Positions 38,021 to 54,144 are shown, counted from the stretch's first letter. The stretch is DNA of 64,000 nucleotides from Ridgeia piscesae (GCA_025642075.2 JAODUO010001625.1:1-64000); one strand, 5' to 3'. The notes: generated by a model not told the origin, from the letters alone. Made by a program: numbers and translations.

Positions 38021-38265
38021 ATAAATTCAATAACATTCAATAAATAAAATTAATAACTAAAATCGAATACGGGAATTAATGAATAAATGACATTATTAAA
38101 ATCAGTTAAATTCGCTAACATTTCACAATTTCATCGCGATCATTTTTTCAATTTTTTTACTACATTGGCCTTGTATTTTATAGTAAAATAAATATAAAAA
38201 TATGCTAGCGTTTCAGCGCGATAGCGTTTCCACTTTTTCGTGTAGCTGTTTTGCATTTTGTTTAG

Positions 38266-38424
38266 GGTGGGGTTCGTGGGGACCGTGGCCCAAGTGTTCT
38301 AAGACGTGTGGTGGTGGTCATAGAATGCGAATGCGAAAATGCGATAGTCCGAGACCGTCTGCAGGCATGAAGTGTATTGGGCACCGTGGAGTATCGTGGC
38401 TTTGTAATGAAAATCCTTGTCCAG
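38266..38424 (+). CDS. Exon encoding thrombospondin type 1 (TSP1) repeat A
   Basis: Acceptor TTTTGTTTAG ends at 38,265 and donor GTAAGC starts at 38,425. The exon is 159 bp, phase 1-1. It encodes WGSWGPWPKCSKTCGGGHRM, RMRKCDSPRPSAGMKC, IGHRGVSWLCNENPCPG. WxxWxxW, CSxTCGGGxxxRxRxC and the closing CNxNPCPG are the TSP1 hallmarks: stacked Trp/Arg layers and six cysteines. TSP1 modules bind glycosaminoglycans or protein partners outside the cell. It is more divergent than repeats B and C, so it is not part of their recent duplication. Confidence 0.9.
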
Positions 38425-40275
38425 GTAAGCTAAATGCTGTGTATATACGGATCCAGTCGTTCGAGCCCAATGCGTAAAACCGCGGCCTTTAGTGCCCATT
38501 TGCCAAATTTCAAACAAATTGCTTTTACGATGCATATTCCTGATTATTACATTATAAGCAGCTTGCATGTACTAATTAATAGCTATATGTCGAATTATAT
38601 GTGTTTGCGTAGCTAAATATAATATATATGAATGTTGGTGTCCACGAACGGCTACTGTCGAAAAAATTGTAGCATGGATGCAGTCGTTCGTGGACAGGGA
38701 CGAACGACTGCAATTTAACGCACGGCATTTGTTTACGGTTTTTAGGTTTCTCGAGTAACTCGTCTGGTCTGAGTCCATATCGTCTAATGATAGATGAGTT
38801 TCGCAAAGTATTTTGTTAGATAAATGTCTTTATTATGAGTCAATCTCGATATATTTCTCTCGACTCAAATCTGTTAGCTTTACTGTTTGATTTTGCGAAA
38901 ATAACTTACACCAATACAACTTCAATCAAATGAGTTTAATCCACCAGCAGACAGCATTTCGTAACTGTTACATCCGTATATAAATTCTATCGCAATCATA
39001 TACCACATGGTCAATTTTATGTGTGCGTGTATTACGTGACGACATAGTAAGCTGTTTGTATAATTTATTACACAGTAATTATACGAAATGATTTACTAGA
39101 CAACGCAAATAGCACAACAAACGGGACCAGTCAATGAGCAGGACCATTTAGTAACTGATCGCAATAATTGAAAGCTTGCTATACAATTCTGATCGTGTTG
39201 TCACATATGGTTAATTACAGAAGAAATTAGTTTCTATTTCAAAATAAACGAAATATAAGCATGACAGTATATTGAATAAATGTTTAATAGGTGTAGATAA
39301 TTATTTATTTTAATTAGTATAAGATCATGTCATATTAATCTAGCATGGCACCTGCAATCGGAAGTGAACTTGTTTGGCATGGAATAATTGTTTGAGTAAC
39401 GGGGTACTCCTTATAGATTTGAGCAAACCGATAAATTCAGTAGTATAGTCTAAGTGCCTCCAATCGACTCGTCCGCCAGTCAAACGCGTAAACATATCGC
39501 TACATAATCATTATTACAGACGGGCATATCCATGTAAAATCAACTATGCGTACCTACCAGATAGTATTATATCACTTACCTACGCTTCGTCTGCTTTTTT
39601 GTTATGTGACAACAATTCAACTTATCTGGTACGCGTGTGTTGTCATAGCATGTCAGCCATAGCCACCACGAGTAAGTGATTTAAAAATAAGATAATTAAA
39701 TATGTATGTGAAAGGTAGCTACATTTTAACAATCAAAAACTAAAATGAATCTAACTATTCACATAATTACCAGTGAAATAGCGATGTAAGTAAATACATA
39801 TTTTTAATCACCTTCTCATTTCGAATTTAACCATAATCTAATCGAATTTGCCCATAATCTAATCGAATTTTAAAGCTATATGTTTGCACAAATTGAATAA
39901 AACGTGTACTATTGGTTTATAATATAGGATTACCTTGCAAATGTTTCTTCTGATGTTTGTAAAATACGGCATGTTGTGATTCAAGTGTTCGAAGGGCGGG
40001 TCGGCCAGTATAGGGGCTTACTAATTACATGATTTCTGTACTAGCGTTATATAAACATAAAATATTTGATTAAAATATCGGATTAGCTAATTACATAAAT
40101 ATATTATTATATGATATATTTACATGCACATGGTGGTTAAGTATACAAAATAAACATATCCAGTACGGATGTTTGTTTCGATATAATTTACCAAAGCGTT
40201 ACGGTTCTTTCAGATATTTTTCGTAGCTGACGACAGAAACAATAAGCTACAAAAACAATCCAATACATAATTACA
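38425..40275. other. Intron, no further gene seen
   Basis: AT-rich. A 13-bp perfect hairpin lies at 38,679-38,712. No exon or retroelement is recognised until 40,280. Confidence 0.5.
38679..38712. repeat. Perfect 13-bp hairpin
   Basis: The arms TGCAGTCGTTCGT (38,679-38,691) and ACGAACGACTGCA (38,700-38,712) are exact reverse complements around an 8-nt loop. Confidence 0.9.
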
Positions 40276-40279
40276 TGTA

Positions 40280-40560
40280 TAATGTCCTACGTTGGACGAA
40301 GGCCTCAGCATGTAATTGTCTTGCTCTATCCTCCGCCAGATGGTGCTCTTCCATTACTCGGTTTGTTCGTTTCTCCGTTGTCATCTGAATCGTTTCCATT
40401 CGTATGAGTACGAAATTATGATTGATATCCATTGTTCATCGGTGTGCACTGCCCAATTCTTCTTCCGTCTTAGGATATGTTCAATCAAGTCTATGGCGTC
40501 TCTTAGCCAGATGTTACGTTGTTGTCTCTGTTTGTGCAGCAGTTAGTCTGCTTTTACCTG
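40280..40560 (-). pseudogene. C-terminal tail of an RTE-like LINE
   Basis: The - strand reads RQQRNIWLRDAIDLIEHILR, KKNWAVHTDEQWISIIISYS, YEWKRFRRQRRN. This matches the KxxWAGHxARRxDxRW...W.PR..R..GRP tail of RTE-type proteins, degraded. Confidence 0.55.
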
Positions 40561-40599
40561 AATACTGAATGTTCACGTTTCCTAGTCTCATGGCATTGC

Positions 40600-41320
40600 C
40601 AGAAATATGCGCGAGTTGTTAACTCCGACTCCGTCTACCCTTGAATTTTTACGGGTCTAGGTGTAGGGTGATCGCTCAGAGTGTGGCTATTTCGGCACTA
40701 CAAACTCCTCAAATACGCCATGAAGGTCACGGGGAGGGTCTAGAAGTGAGAGTGCGGATCAACAAGATGCAGATTAGCTATTATGTATTAGAAAGAAACT
40801 ATAGATGTCATCTCCAACGTTATACAAATGCAGGCGAAACATCTGGCTACTAAGAAGCTCTACCCAGAAAAAACCGTTTGACAGGGTACCAATGGAGGCA
40901 ATAAGATGGGGCATGGGGAAATCGTGTATATATGAGTGGTTGGCGAGAACATAGATGACATTGTACAGTGATGCGAGTACCGTGGTAAGGACGGGGCAAG
41001 GAGACAGCAACAGATTCGATGTGAAGGGGGTGGCGTGTCAGAGCTCAGTATTCAGCCCTCTGCTGTTTGCCATTGTGATAGACATAGTGACAACAACGGC
41101 GAGAGGATCAGATGGACACACCATGTGTCTGGGATATCTATCGTATGACATGGACCAAGGCGACATGTCACGAGGAAAGAAAGAAATCTGAGATAAGGAT
41201 GATAAGTTGGATGGGTTGCGCATGCAGACCATTGCAGAGCTTAGAAGGATGGAAGAGGGGACTTGTGAACATGTCATTAGAAAAACCTGGCTACCTGTGT
41301 ACGGGATTGTAGTGGTAAGC
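40600..41320 (+). pseudogene. LINE reverse transcriptase fragment
   Basis: The translation shows RVRINKMQISYYVLE, then (across frames) KKTVDRVPMEAIRWGMGKSC, IYEWLART, MTLYSDASTVVRTGQGDSN and SVFSPLLFAIVIDIVTTTAR. This matches the KAFDRVPxExxxWALRK ... GxxQGSVxSPLLFxxVxD region of non-LTR reverse transcriptases. The catalytic YADD is lost; downstream sequence to 41,310 resembles the thumb. Confidence 0.65.
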
Positions 41321-44300
41321 TGTATGGGATTGTAGTGGTAAGCTATAACAATAGCGTCACAAATGCATGCATTATAACAATTTAAATTAACATGGTCTTG
41401 CGAACATCACCGCACGATTTATTTATAACACAATACAGTAAAACGTAATCTCAATGTTACTGGTGGTCATTACACCATTAAAATAGCAGACAAGTGACTG
41501 TTATTATTCCAAATATTTCCAAACGCGGAGGTGTTTGTAGGTATATACTTTTAAAGGTGTTACGTTTTGCGAGGACAAAATCAATTATTTAAAATGACAT
41601 GGCGTAACATTTTCGAGTAATACACTGCCTTTCGAGCTTCCAAATCTGTCGACGTAAATATACAAACTGCATACTGTCAATACCATCGTGGCATGCATGC
41701 CATCCATACCATCTTGGCTTCCGTAATGTCAATATCGCCATGGATTTCATATCATCAATACCGTCGTTGTTTGCATGGTTTGCATAGCATCAACATCATC
41801 ATACTTTGACTACAACTATGTTGTTAAACAATTAAGTCTCTTCTTTATTCCTGATGCTTCATGTTTGTATGGTGTCTTTATTATGGCCCAACTTTGTCTT
41901 GTATCAAGGCACCTATCTTTCTTTAACTGTTGACATAAATGTTGGTGCTACAATTGAGCAAAGACAACAGTTGTTAGTATGAATGAACAGCTCAAAGTAT
42001 CATCTGATATGGTTTACTTAGATGCATATTTCATCACGGCAAATATAAAAATACATAATTAGTCATTCATCACTCAATGTAACCTTCCAATATATTTTTG
42101 AAGTAACACAACAGAACGGTGAAGCTGATGTATACCATACTATGCAGTGCCATTACCACCCACATAAATGTAAGCTGTTGGTAGAATATTTTCCTATTTA
42201 ATATCCGAGAAACCGAGGTGAGTTAATTAGTAAAACAACTAAAAACGTGATGGCACTGGCTATTTTTACTTTGAAATATGCATATATAAGCTTGGCATTT
42301 TCTGCACATTACAATAATGCATTTCTAAACACGTTTTGGGCCAGTGCAATGTTAGCCTGCCTGTTGTGGTGTAATAAAATAATGATTAGTAATGGTACTG
42401 GGAAACGAATGCAACAAATCTAGTAGGTTGAGTGCTAGCATCTATTGGCAGTGAACGTATGCATAGTTGGAAGATTTTAGTTGGCACGGTGACAGTTCTA
42501 ACATTTTTATTTGTAAACATGGCTCTGGTCTGGCAGTAAACATGTCTATTTTAGTTAAGTAATGTTGATGGGCACTAATCAGGGGATCGTTTTGAAGTAA
42601 CTGGTGAACATGATGTGATTTTGGTGAAACATTTCGCTGTGTCCTTTGTTGTATATAACTACAAGTAAAATAACTAACCAGGTAATCGTTCTTCATCAGC
42701 CACACTATTGTCAGTGCATGGTGCATGGTTAGCATGGTCTAGTCATCATTCCACAGTGCATATGGGCGTAGCTGGAAGAGAAAACAATATAAAATATGAC
42801 ACTTTTTTAACTAAAATTCATTCAATATATTTACATATATTTTGACATAGCAGGTCCAAATAAATGGGCCAAGAGGCTTTGACATCCGTTAGACTACAAC
42901 TATAGCAAGTTCAGTTGGTAATTATGAATGATATGCGTTTTAGTAAATCATAGTCACTGCCTAGTATCTTCACCGTAATAACTTAATTGGCATTTTCTCC
43001 GATTACTCATGAGATGACCAGAAACACAGCCAAATTACACGAATACATCATACAATATCAATAGTGTATGAATTTTAGTTATATAGTTGTCCAGAACATT
43101 AATTGTGTATGTTTGTCATGTTCCTTGTATAATATGTATTTAACCAGTAGACACCACAGGCACATAATTGTAAAGATAATGAATCAAGCACCAACATAAA
43201 CAGGCATGTACTGTCCACTTTAACAGGGATCTACTGTGTTATTGATACAGCCGCTATCACTGCAATTAATCAAGGTGACACATCAACTATAGAAGGCCAG
43301 GAATTTCCAGCTTCACTATGGCTAAGACATGGCCTTTAATACATCCACAGGAGGTCTTGTGGTGTGAGAGGAGCTAATGTTCAGGGAGAAACAGGCAATA
43401 GTTTAACATTAAGCTTTTTTGGGATGCCCTGAGCTCAAGACCAGTGAACTACAATGAAAACACACACGCACACCTATAAACTATTTGTCTAGGTATGTGA
43501 ACACAGGAAGGCTACAAAACATTGTAATAGGAACACTAAAAATGTACCAGTTTGAGCACATAAATAATTATAAAGGTTAACCTATACGTTATCCATACTA
43601 TATTCATAGTGTAATGTACAGTCTCACATTTTAGTAAATTTGTGAATTTTGCTTCATTTTCATTGAATGATGCACTTACAATTTCAACAACATAAATACT
43701 GTTTCACTGTAAACTCGCTAGCAAGTTTAATCTCGTTATGCATTTTATCTCTGTAAATAATTATAAACATATGAAAAACAACTTATAAACTTATAATTAC
43801 TGAAATTAATATTGAAAAATTACTTAAGTTGTAACACTAGACACTAGAAAGATACATGTCATACAAATGCAGTATTGTGATTTTTTCTCAAATCTTTCAC
43901 GTTTACATACTAGCAACATCAAGTATAATTTTATTTATTAAATATAATTTATAGTCATAAGTTATAACATAATGCCAATGCCGACGCCAACTGGGACACT
44001 TAATTTAATAAAGTTAATTAATTGTGCTAGTTAAGCAAGTCCATGATACACCGGCACCGGATATGCTTGGGTGTTTCTATAGAAGCATAACTATGCAATT
44101 TCGTTTTTATGTGTGAGTTTTTATTCCAGTTAAAATATGCTCTATATGTTATAGTAATTTGCATTATCGCCCGCGCAATCGTCAAATACGTAAATCAAAC
44201 TGTCAAAAAGCCTGCAACAGCAAGGCAAAGAGTTCACCTATTGAACAATTTTACAGATGGCATTGCATATATTAAGATCATCCGGTGTAAAATATATAAT

Positions 44301-44850
44301 GTGTTAATGTTATTTCGTAAACAGAAGGCAAACATGGACGAAACTAACTTACCGTGAAAACAGACGCGTCGTAACTGCAAATCTGACTATCAACATCACG
44401 TGACTGACAACACAAAACATATATGTTCGTTTTTCATAATTGTGAGTTATATGTAAAACGTACAGCATTGATTTTTTCAACATCACGAAAACAACATGTC
44501 ACAATCACATGCAGAACGTTTTAGAAAAACAGTCTTTTTAATTTTGTATAAAACGAGTGTATATGATTGGTGACGAACGACTGCAAAATTACGCATGAAA
44601 TATATCACAACATATATATCGCCTGAAAGCAGTACACCTTACAGAGTTCGTTTATTAAATTCAGAACAGCCGAAACCAAAACATGATTGAATACATAATG
44701 TAATGTGATTAGGCTTAATGATAATGACAGTTACTTGCCATTTACACAAGCCTAAATATAATAGAATATCACCATCTCCGTTAGTGCCCACTTCAAAGTG
44801 GGCACGAACGGCTCGTGGCCACGTTTTTACGTTCGCTTTGTCTGCTAACG
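41320..44850. other. Long intronic stretch without recognised genes
   Basis: AT-rich sequence with no repeat family or exon that I can support. An open frame at 44,109-44,357 has no coding features. A hairpin GTGCCCACTT/AAGTGGGCAC with a 2-nt loop lies at 44,784-44,805. Confidence 0.45.
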
Positions 44851-44854
44851 GCTG

Positions 44855-45271
<417 letters not shown>

Positions 45272-45379
45272 CCTGAGTTGTGCTGCATCTACCATGAGCG
45301 ACCACTCATCTTAAACGATCGTTTTCCTAGACTCGGATCGTTTCTGATTAAAATGTACCCGCAATGAACGACTAAAGAG

Positions 45380-47085
45380 TCCATGACAAAGGAGGCAGCT
45401 CTGGTCAACTAGGGCTACGAGCAGGGGTTGCTAAGAATATATGGGTAAAATACAGCCGCCAAAACAGGTAGCGCCGTACATCGTCAGAACTCTTCTAAGA
45501 GATGAACAGATACAATAATTCAAATGTTGATATGGGATGTAATGGGGATTGGAGAACTGAAAAGACGAGAGGAATGTTTCAAAATCTTACAAAATGGTCA
45601 CGTACTATGCCATTATAAAGCAAACAACCGCCAAGCATGATTAGGCTTTTTCCTAAACAGGAAATTGAAACACCGTATAGTGAAGTAAACAGCATCATGC
45701 CCAGAGTAGCAGAACGTGTTCTGTTCATAACAAAGCGCTATAAACTGTAGATAGACAAATATATACACCAACAACATCATATTCAAAAGAAGACATTAAC
45801 ATCTTCGGCAACGACATGGGTGAGACTTTAGGGAAACCAAACCACTACACGATAGAGATGGGAGATTGCAATAATCAAATGGGGACAAGAACAAACGATA
45901 TGGAAACAGCAAAGGGCGCATTTCGGCTCGAAAGAGAAACGAGACAGGCGACAGCTTTGGAGAATGGGCAAATAAAGAAAGTACGAAATAATGAATTCAA
46001 TGGTTCAGAAGAAAGCAGGGAGGAGATGGAGGTGGAACAGCCCAAATCGTGTAGCGAAGTTCGAAATTGAATACACCCTAACAAACTTGTTACAGATCGT
46101 GAAAGATGTAACAGTCATCAACCAAGTCAACATTGGAATTGACTTCAGAATGGTTATGAGCAACATCAAACTGGACGTAGAGATGGAAAAGAAAACAGTG
46201 ATGACCAAGAAGTTACCAAGAACAGATACAAAATAAACTGGACCAAAGAAGATCAAATTCCGACTAGAATTGAGAAACCGATTTGAAAGACAAGAACTAG
46301 ACTACATCGACATCATCAGCGAAAGCATCACATACATGATCCAACGAGGCGCGACAAGAGTATCGTAAGCATTCGACAAGCCACTTGAAATACAGGATAT
46401 TGTCACCAACACGAACGCTAATGACGAAACGACGAGCAGTGAAGGGAAACTGGGAAGATAAACAAGGAATATAATATGGAGAAATATGGAAGACAAAAAG
46501 AAAACCAAAGAAGATATCAGGAAATACAACCAAGAACACATTCGAGAAATGATCATGGCATTAAATAGGCTGAATAATGTCAGTAGAACGCAGACACTAG
46601 GCCAATAAAGACATATTACTCTCCTAGACAAGCAGGGTAGAGAAATCCATGTGCAAGAGAAGACCATAAAACAAACACAGGAATTCTACACCGAGCTATA
46701 CAACAGTGAATATATACCACAATCCACATATCGAAGACAAACGAGATGATGGAAAACGGCACACCAATATATGTCAACACCACCTAGATCGAGAGCGTTA
46801 ACAACTATGTCTATCTGGGACAGAGATACAGCACCAGAGATAAAAACCAAAACAAGGAGATTAAAAAAGAATCACGGATGATGGCACAGTAATGTCTTCA
46901 AGTGTAACATTGGAACATGCATGAAGAGACAAGTCTACAACTGATTTGTACTTCCAGCAACGACATAATGTGCGTAAACATGGACACTCTCCAGCCAAAC
47001 AAATAATACGCTAGCAGTCGAACAAACAAATATGGAATGGAGTATGTTAAACATCACATACGGGGACACTAAATCAAATATCTGA
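45380..47085 (+). mobile_element. RTE-type LINE, heavily decayed, related to 29.0-31.7 kb
   Basis: Co-linear with the 29-kb copy: the 5' CTCTGGTCAA leader (45,410), an endonuclease with QKKAGRRWRWNSPNRVAKFE, VTVINQVNIGIDFRMVM (46,115) and VMTKKLPRTDT. The RT core is mostly deleted. The stretch 46,745-46,830 gives IYVNTT and YVYLGQRYSTRDKN, then sequence matching the tail. Stops occur throughout. Confidence 0.8.
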
Positions 47086-47168
47086 AAATGACAAAGGTCG
47101 CAGTCTTAACGAGCATATTGTCTTTCTCTCTTCGTCTCTGTCTGTCTTCTGTGTGTCCGTCTGTTTTT

Positions 47169-47179
47169 TTTTTGTTTTT

Positions 47180-47231
<52 letters not shown>
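47169..47231. repeat. (CT)n microsatellite
   Basis: T-rich start followed by pure CT. Confidence 0.95.
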
Positions 47232-47234
<3 letters not shown>

Positions 47235-47261
47235 AACACAAACACGTACACGTATACACAC

Positions 47262-47880
47262 AGTGTATTGAACTATGCGCGTCGTACTGTGTACTTAATT
47301 GTGTGCATCCTACTGTGAACTGAATGCTGTGCGTCAGACAGTGCACTGAACTGTGTGCGTCGTACTCTGAACTGAATTATGTGCATCGTACTGACGACTG
47401 AACTGTGTGCGTCGTACTGTGTACTGAGCTGTGTGCGTCGTACTGTGAATTGGATTATGCGCGTCGAATGTTGTGCTGAACTGCTTGCGTCGTGCTATGT
47501 ACTGAACTGAATTCATGTGCACATCAATCTGTGTACAAACCATGTGTCCATCAATCTGTGTACTAACCTGTGTGCGATGTACTGTGTACTGAACCGTGTG
47601 AGTCAGGAGCATACGGAACGGTGTGTGTCTTACAGTGTACTAAAGTGTGTTCGTCGCACAGTGTACTAAACAACGTCATACAGTTTGTTGAACTGTGTGC
47701 GACGTACTGTGTATTGATATATCTGCGTCGTACCATACACGTAACTGTGTGTGTCGCACAGTGTACTGAATAGCGTCGTACTGTTTGTTGAAATGTGTGC
47801 AAGGTTCTGTGCACTGAAATATGTGCGTCAAGCTGTGTACTGAACTGTTTGCAAAATACTGTGTACTGAACTGGTGAGGG
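47262..47880. repeat. Degenerate minisatellite, unit about 26 bp
   Basis: The unit GTGCGTCGTACTGTGTACTGAACTGT is built from GTGCGTCGTACTG plus TGTACTGAACTGT. It recurs more than 20 times with substitutions and small length changes. Antisense open frames here (THTVQYTV-like) follow from the repeat. Confidence 0.85.
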
Positions 47881-48015
47881 TGTTTGAAGAGCAGTTTCTG
47901 TTGCTCTGCATAACATACTACCACGCTACAATTAGTGCGCGTAGACTCTCCGTGCACAAGTATCCATAATTTATTGTAAAAATTATTATGTATGTCTGTC
48001 ATCAGGTCGTCACAC

Positions 48016-49445
<1,430 letters not shown>

Positions 49446-49447
49446 AT

Positions 49448-50845
<1,398 letters not shown>

Positions 50846-50879
50846 TGTTTTCTAGGGTTATGGTTATTGTGTCTTTAAA

Positions 50880-53200
50880 AAAAATATATACCAAACAGGA
50901 CTTAACGCAGTACCCTATGCAGTGTGCCAGCCCTCCTGGTAATTAGGTCCCACGTATGCGACTAATATGCCTGGTCCTCCATGAGAGTCCATGTGCAGTG
51001 TGGGTGCAACACGGCGCTTGTCTATCTACCGAAACTCGCTGCCCTGGCAGTCGGGCGCTGTCTGTTCTCAAGGGACGTTGGCGCGGTTTGGCGCGACGCG
51101 GAGAAGGAGGAGGTTAGAGAGGTATTTTGAGAGGTAATTTCAGAGGAGGAGCGGTGGCGCGCTTAGGCGCGGTGGAGCGGTGGCGAGGAGGAAGGGTGGA
51201 AGTCCAAAGATCAAAGGTCATCGTTAAGGTCAATCATCATGATTACGTTCTGCGCGTAGGCCACTTCGGTCACTTTCTTCACGTTACTCGTGTAGGCCAC
51301 CTTGCGCAATGTTATTGTTTTCTGTCTATCTTATATAACAGTGGGCTAATGCAACTGGAGTGAGGAAGGTAGAAGGTTATAAATTATTGTGTCTTTTTAA
51401 AACAATACCAAACAGGACTTAACGCAGCGCGTTATGCAGTGTGCCAGCTCTCCTGGTAGTTAGGTCCCACGTATTCGACTAACATACCTGGTCTTCCATA
51501 TCCAGTGCGGGTGCAACACGGTGATTGTCTATCTACCGAAGGTCGCTGCCCTGGCAGTCGGGTGCTGTCTGTTCTCGTCGAGAAAAGCTGGCTCAGTTAG
51601 CGTCAGTTCCGCTTAGTGCGTCAGTGGATGACGTTGTAGTATTGCATGCAAGTGGTTGGTACACTACGCTACGGCACGTCACTGCGTCAGCTGTAGGTGT
51701 AGGCGATATTAACCGTCGACCTTCTTCCTTCCGACTAGCGACTTGCAAAGGCACCGCTACTGTCGATAGACCTTCGCAGGTTCAACTTTTGGTTGCATGG
51801 TAACCAGCAGTAAATAAATGCATTGTATCTGTGACGCAATGACCCTCGCTTGACAAGTTTGGCCACGTTTATTCATATGGTGGTATCATTTCATGGCCAT
51901 GTATGTAGGTCACAGGCCTTCCCCAATAAAAATTGTAGTTCAGAAGTCGCTACCATGTCCAGTATGTAGGCCACATAGGTCACGTTCCCTTGGTTTCTTT
52001 CCCACGTATGCGACTAACACACCTAAATATCTAGCTTGGTTACATACCTGCTCCTCAATATCCAGTGCGGGTGTAACACGTTGCTTGTCTATCGATGAAG
52101 CTCGCTGCCCTGTCAGTCGGATGTTGTCTGTTCTCATCGAGGGGAGCTGGTTCAGTCAGCATCAGTTACCGTGCGTCAGTTGACGACGTTGCAGGATTGC
52201 AAGTGGTTGGTACACTACGCTACGGCAAGTCACCGCGTCAGCTGTAGGTGTAGGATATATTAACCGTCGACTGTGCGACTTGCATGGGCACCGCTACTGT
52301 AAGTAGATCTTCGCCGGTTCAACAATAGGTTGCTACGCAACCAGCAGTAAATAAAAAAACAATGTAATACTTTGTATCTGTGACGTAGTGTTCCTATCCA
52401 GACAAGTCTGGACACGTTTATTCATATGTAGGCCACGTAGGTCACGTTATCAACGTATGGAAATTATATATTTCGTGCATGCGTGTGCATGTGCGCGTTC
52501 GTGTGCGTGCGTGTCCGTGTGTGTCCCCGTATGTCGGTATGTGTCCGTATGTGTTCGCGTGTGTCCGAATGTGTTCGCGTGTGTCAGGCACGACAAGTTT
52601 ACAGACACGGTGAGTTTACAGACACGTTATGTTTACCAAAACAAAACAACAAAACTAAATAAATACATGTGTTGTGCGGAGTGATGGCGACGTAATGTTT
52701 AACCCTAGGTTAGGTACCGGCTTTGGGAATGACCAGTAAATACATGTGTTGTGTCTTATTACAAATGTGCAAACCTTATTGGATGATCGTGTTATCTCTC
52801 CCTCTCTCTCAGTATAAAAGTGTTGTTCACGATCGCTACCATGTCCAGTATGTAGGTGTCCAGTATATAGGTCACATAGGTCTTCCACAAATACAAAGTT
52901 GTAATTCTCGCGTCGCTACCACGTACAGCATGTATGTCACATAGGTCACGTTCTCTTGGTTTCTTTCCCACGTATGCGACTAATATACATAAATATCTAG
53001 TTTGGTCTTCCATATCCACTGCGGGTGCAACACGGCGCTTGTCTGTCTAGCAAAGCTTGGTGTCCCGGCAAGGGCAGTCGGTTTTTGTCTGTACTACACT
53101 ACGGTAAGTCACCGCTTCAGTTGAAGGTGCAGGAGATGTTGACCGTCGACCTTCCTCCCTGCGACTGTGCACACCCACGTGACCCTAACGACCACTTGTT
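50880..53200 (+). repeat. Array of about four degenerate units of 500-900 bp
   Basis: Units near 50,945-51,080, 51,465-51,720, 51,955-52,290 and 52,850-53,150 repeat the order CCACGTATGCGACTAA, CAGTG(T/C)GGGTGCAACACGG, CTTGTCTATC, CTGCCCTGGCAGTCGG, ACACTACGCTACGGCA, GTTGACCGTCGAC. The GTAGGCCACATAGGTCACGTTC module is also found in P1 and P2. No gene is supportable; the array leads directly into the RPA-like frame. Confidence 0.75.
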
Positions 53201-53419
53201 TGTGATTGGTTGGTAATTTTCGGCACACTCGTTTGTGAATGGTTGGTAATTTTCGGCACGCCCAAGCAACTTTAACGTTCACTTGTGAACGTGCTTTAGA
53301 CGGCTGTTTTTGAGGTTGTCGTTCGTTCTCTGACATCGACATGGGTAACGTTTTGCTGAACCACCGAGAACACCACTGCTACTACAACCCCGTCGGCGTG
53401 CAAGACATAAATCACGAGG

Positions 53420-53921
53420 ATGACGAAGCAACCAGTCATCCGATCGATCGATCTATCCGGTGCAGCGGTGAATCGAGAGATTGTCTACGTCGACACCTTG
53501 GAGCAGAAGGCGGTAGACGGCAATACGCCCTTCGTCGTCGGAAGGCTCGTTATCAAGAAGGTACGTACTTATGATTCCTTCTACTATGTCGGATGTGCGT
53601 ATTGCAAGAAGCGAATGATTGTCGACGACCACGGCAATCTTCGGTGCGAAGGACATGCATGTGTGAACGGCAACACTTACTTCGTTGTCAGAGTATGCTT
53701 CGCCGAGTCGGCCACGGGTCGTTCTATGTGGTTGACCTTATTGGACCAGTGTATGGGCGGTCTGTTAGCTGTAGATGAAAAGAACTTTCTCTTAGGCACG
53801 AGAGTATGCACATGTACAAGCTGAACACTTTGGTAGGGAAACGCGTATCTCTAACCATTAAGAAAAGTAAACAAAACGGCTACACCAACTACAACGTCAC
53901 TCACCTAGAGGTTTTCCATTA
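53420..53921 (+). pseudogene. RPA1 C-terminal-domain-like ssDNA-binding protein, one frameshift
   Basis: From ATG 53,420 the frame reads TPFVVGRLVIKKVRTYDSFY, YVGCAYCKKRMIVDDHGNLR, CEGHACVNGNTYFVVRVCFA, ESATGRSMWLTLLDQCMGG. Cysteines spaced CxxC-x13-CxxxxC inside an OB-fold-like pattern, followed by W(L/V)TxxDxxxGxLL, match the zinc-ribbon/OB domain at the C-terminus of the RPA large subunit (Rep_fac-A_C). In another frame from about 53,780 the expected last strands follow: MHMYKLNTLVGKRVSLTIKK, SKQNGYTNYNVTHLEVFH, stop at 53,919-53,921. A single one-base indel between 53,775 and 53,803 would explain the split. The protein is far shorter than cellular RPA1 (about 165 against over 600 residues), as in proteins carried by mobile elements or viruses. 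It ends 160 bp before the P3 left arm. Confidence 0.65.
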
Positions 53922-54144
53922 GACTGCATGCGTGCGTGCGTGCTCTTTCAGGCCGAACCTCAAACCGGCGACGAAGCGTCGACTTGTGCACGTTCTACAT
54001 CCCCAGTTCCAAGTTCGTCGTATTCTACTACGGATGTTACAACGGAGCCGTCCCACTGCGCAACTATTATTACTACTACTATTTCTTCTGCGTGTAAGGT
54101 GAACATTACCATTTACTTTTGTGTTAACGAAATGAAGAAGATGC

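Noticed and set aside
38440..38480. Possible tRNA-type B box (GTTCGAGCCC) of a SINE
   Set aside because: No A box at the right distance upstream and no SINE tail.
44109..44357. 82-codon open frame in a long intron
   Set aside because: AT-rich, no domain, no splice support; the length is within chance expectation.
47334..47916. Antisense open frames reading TVQYTVRRTQFST
   Set aside because: Products of the 26-bp minisatellite.
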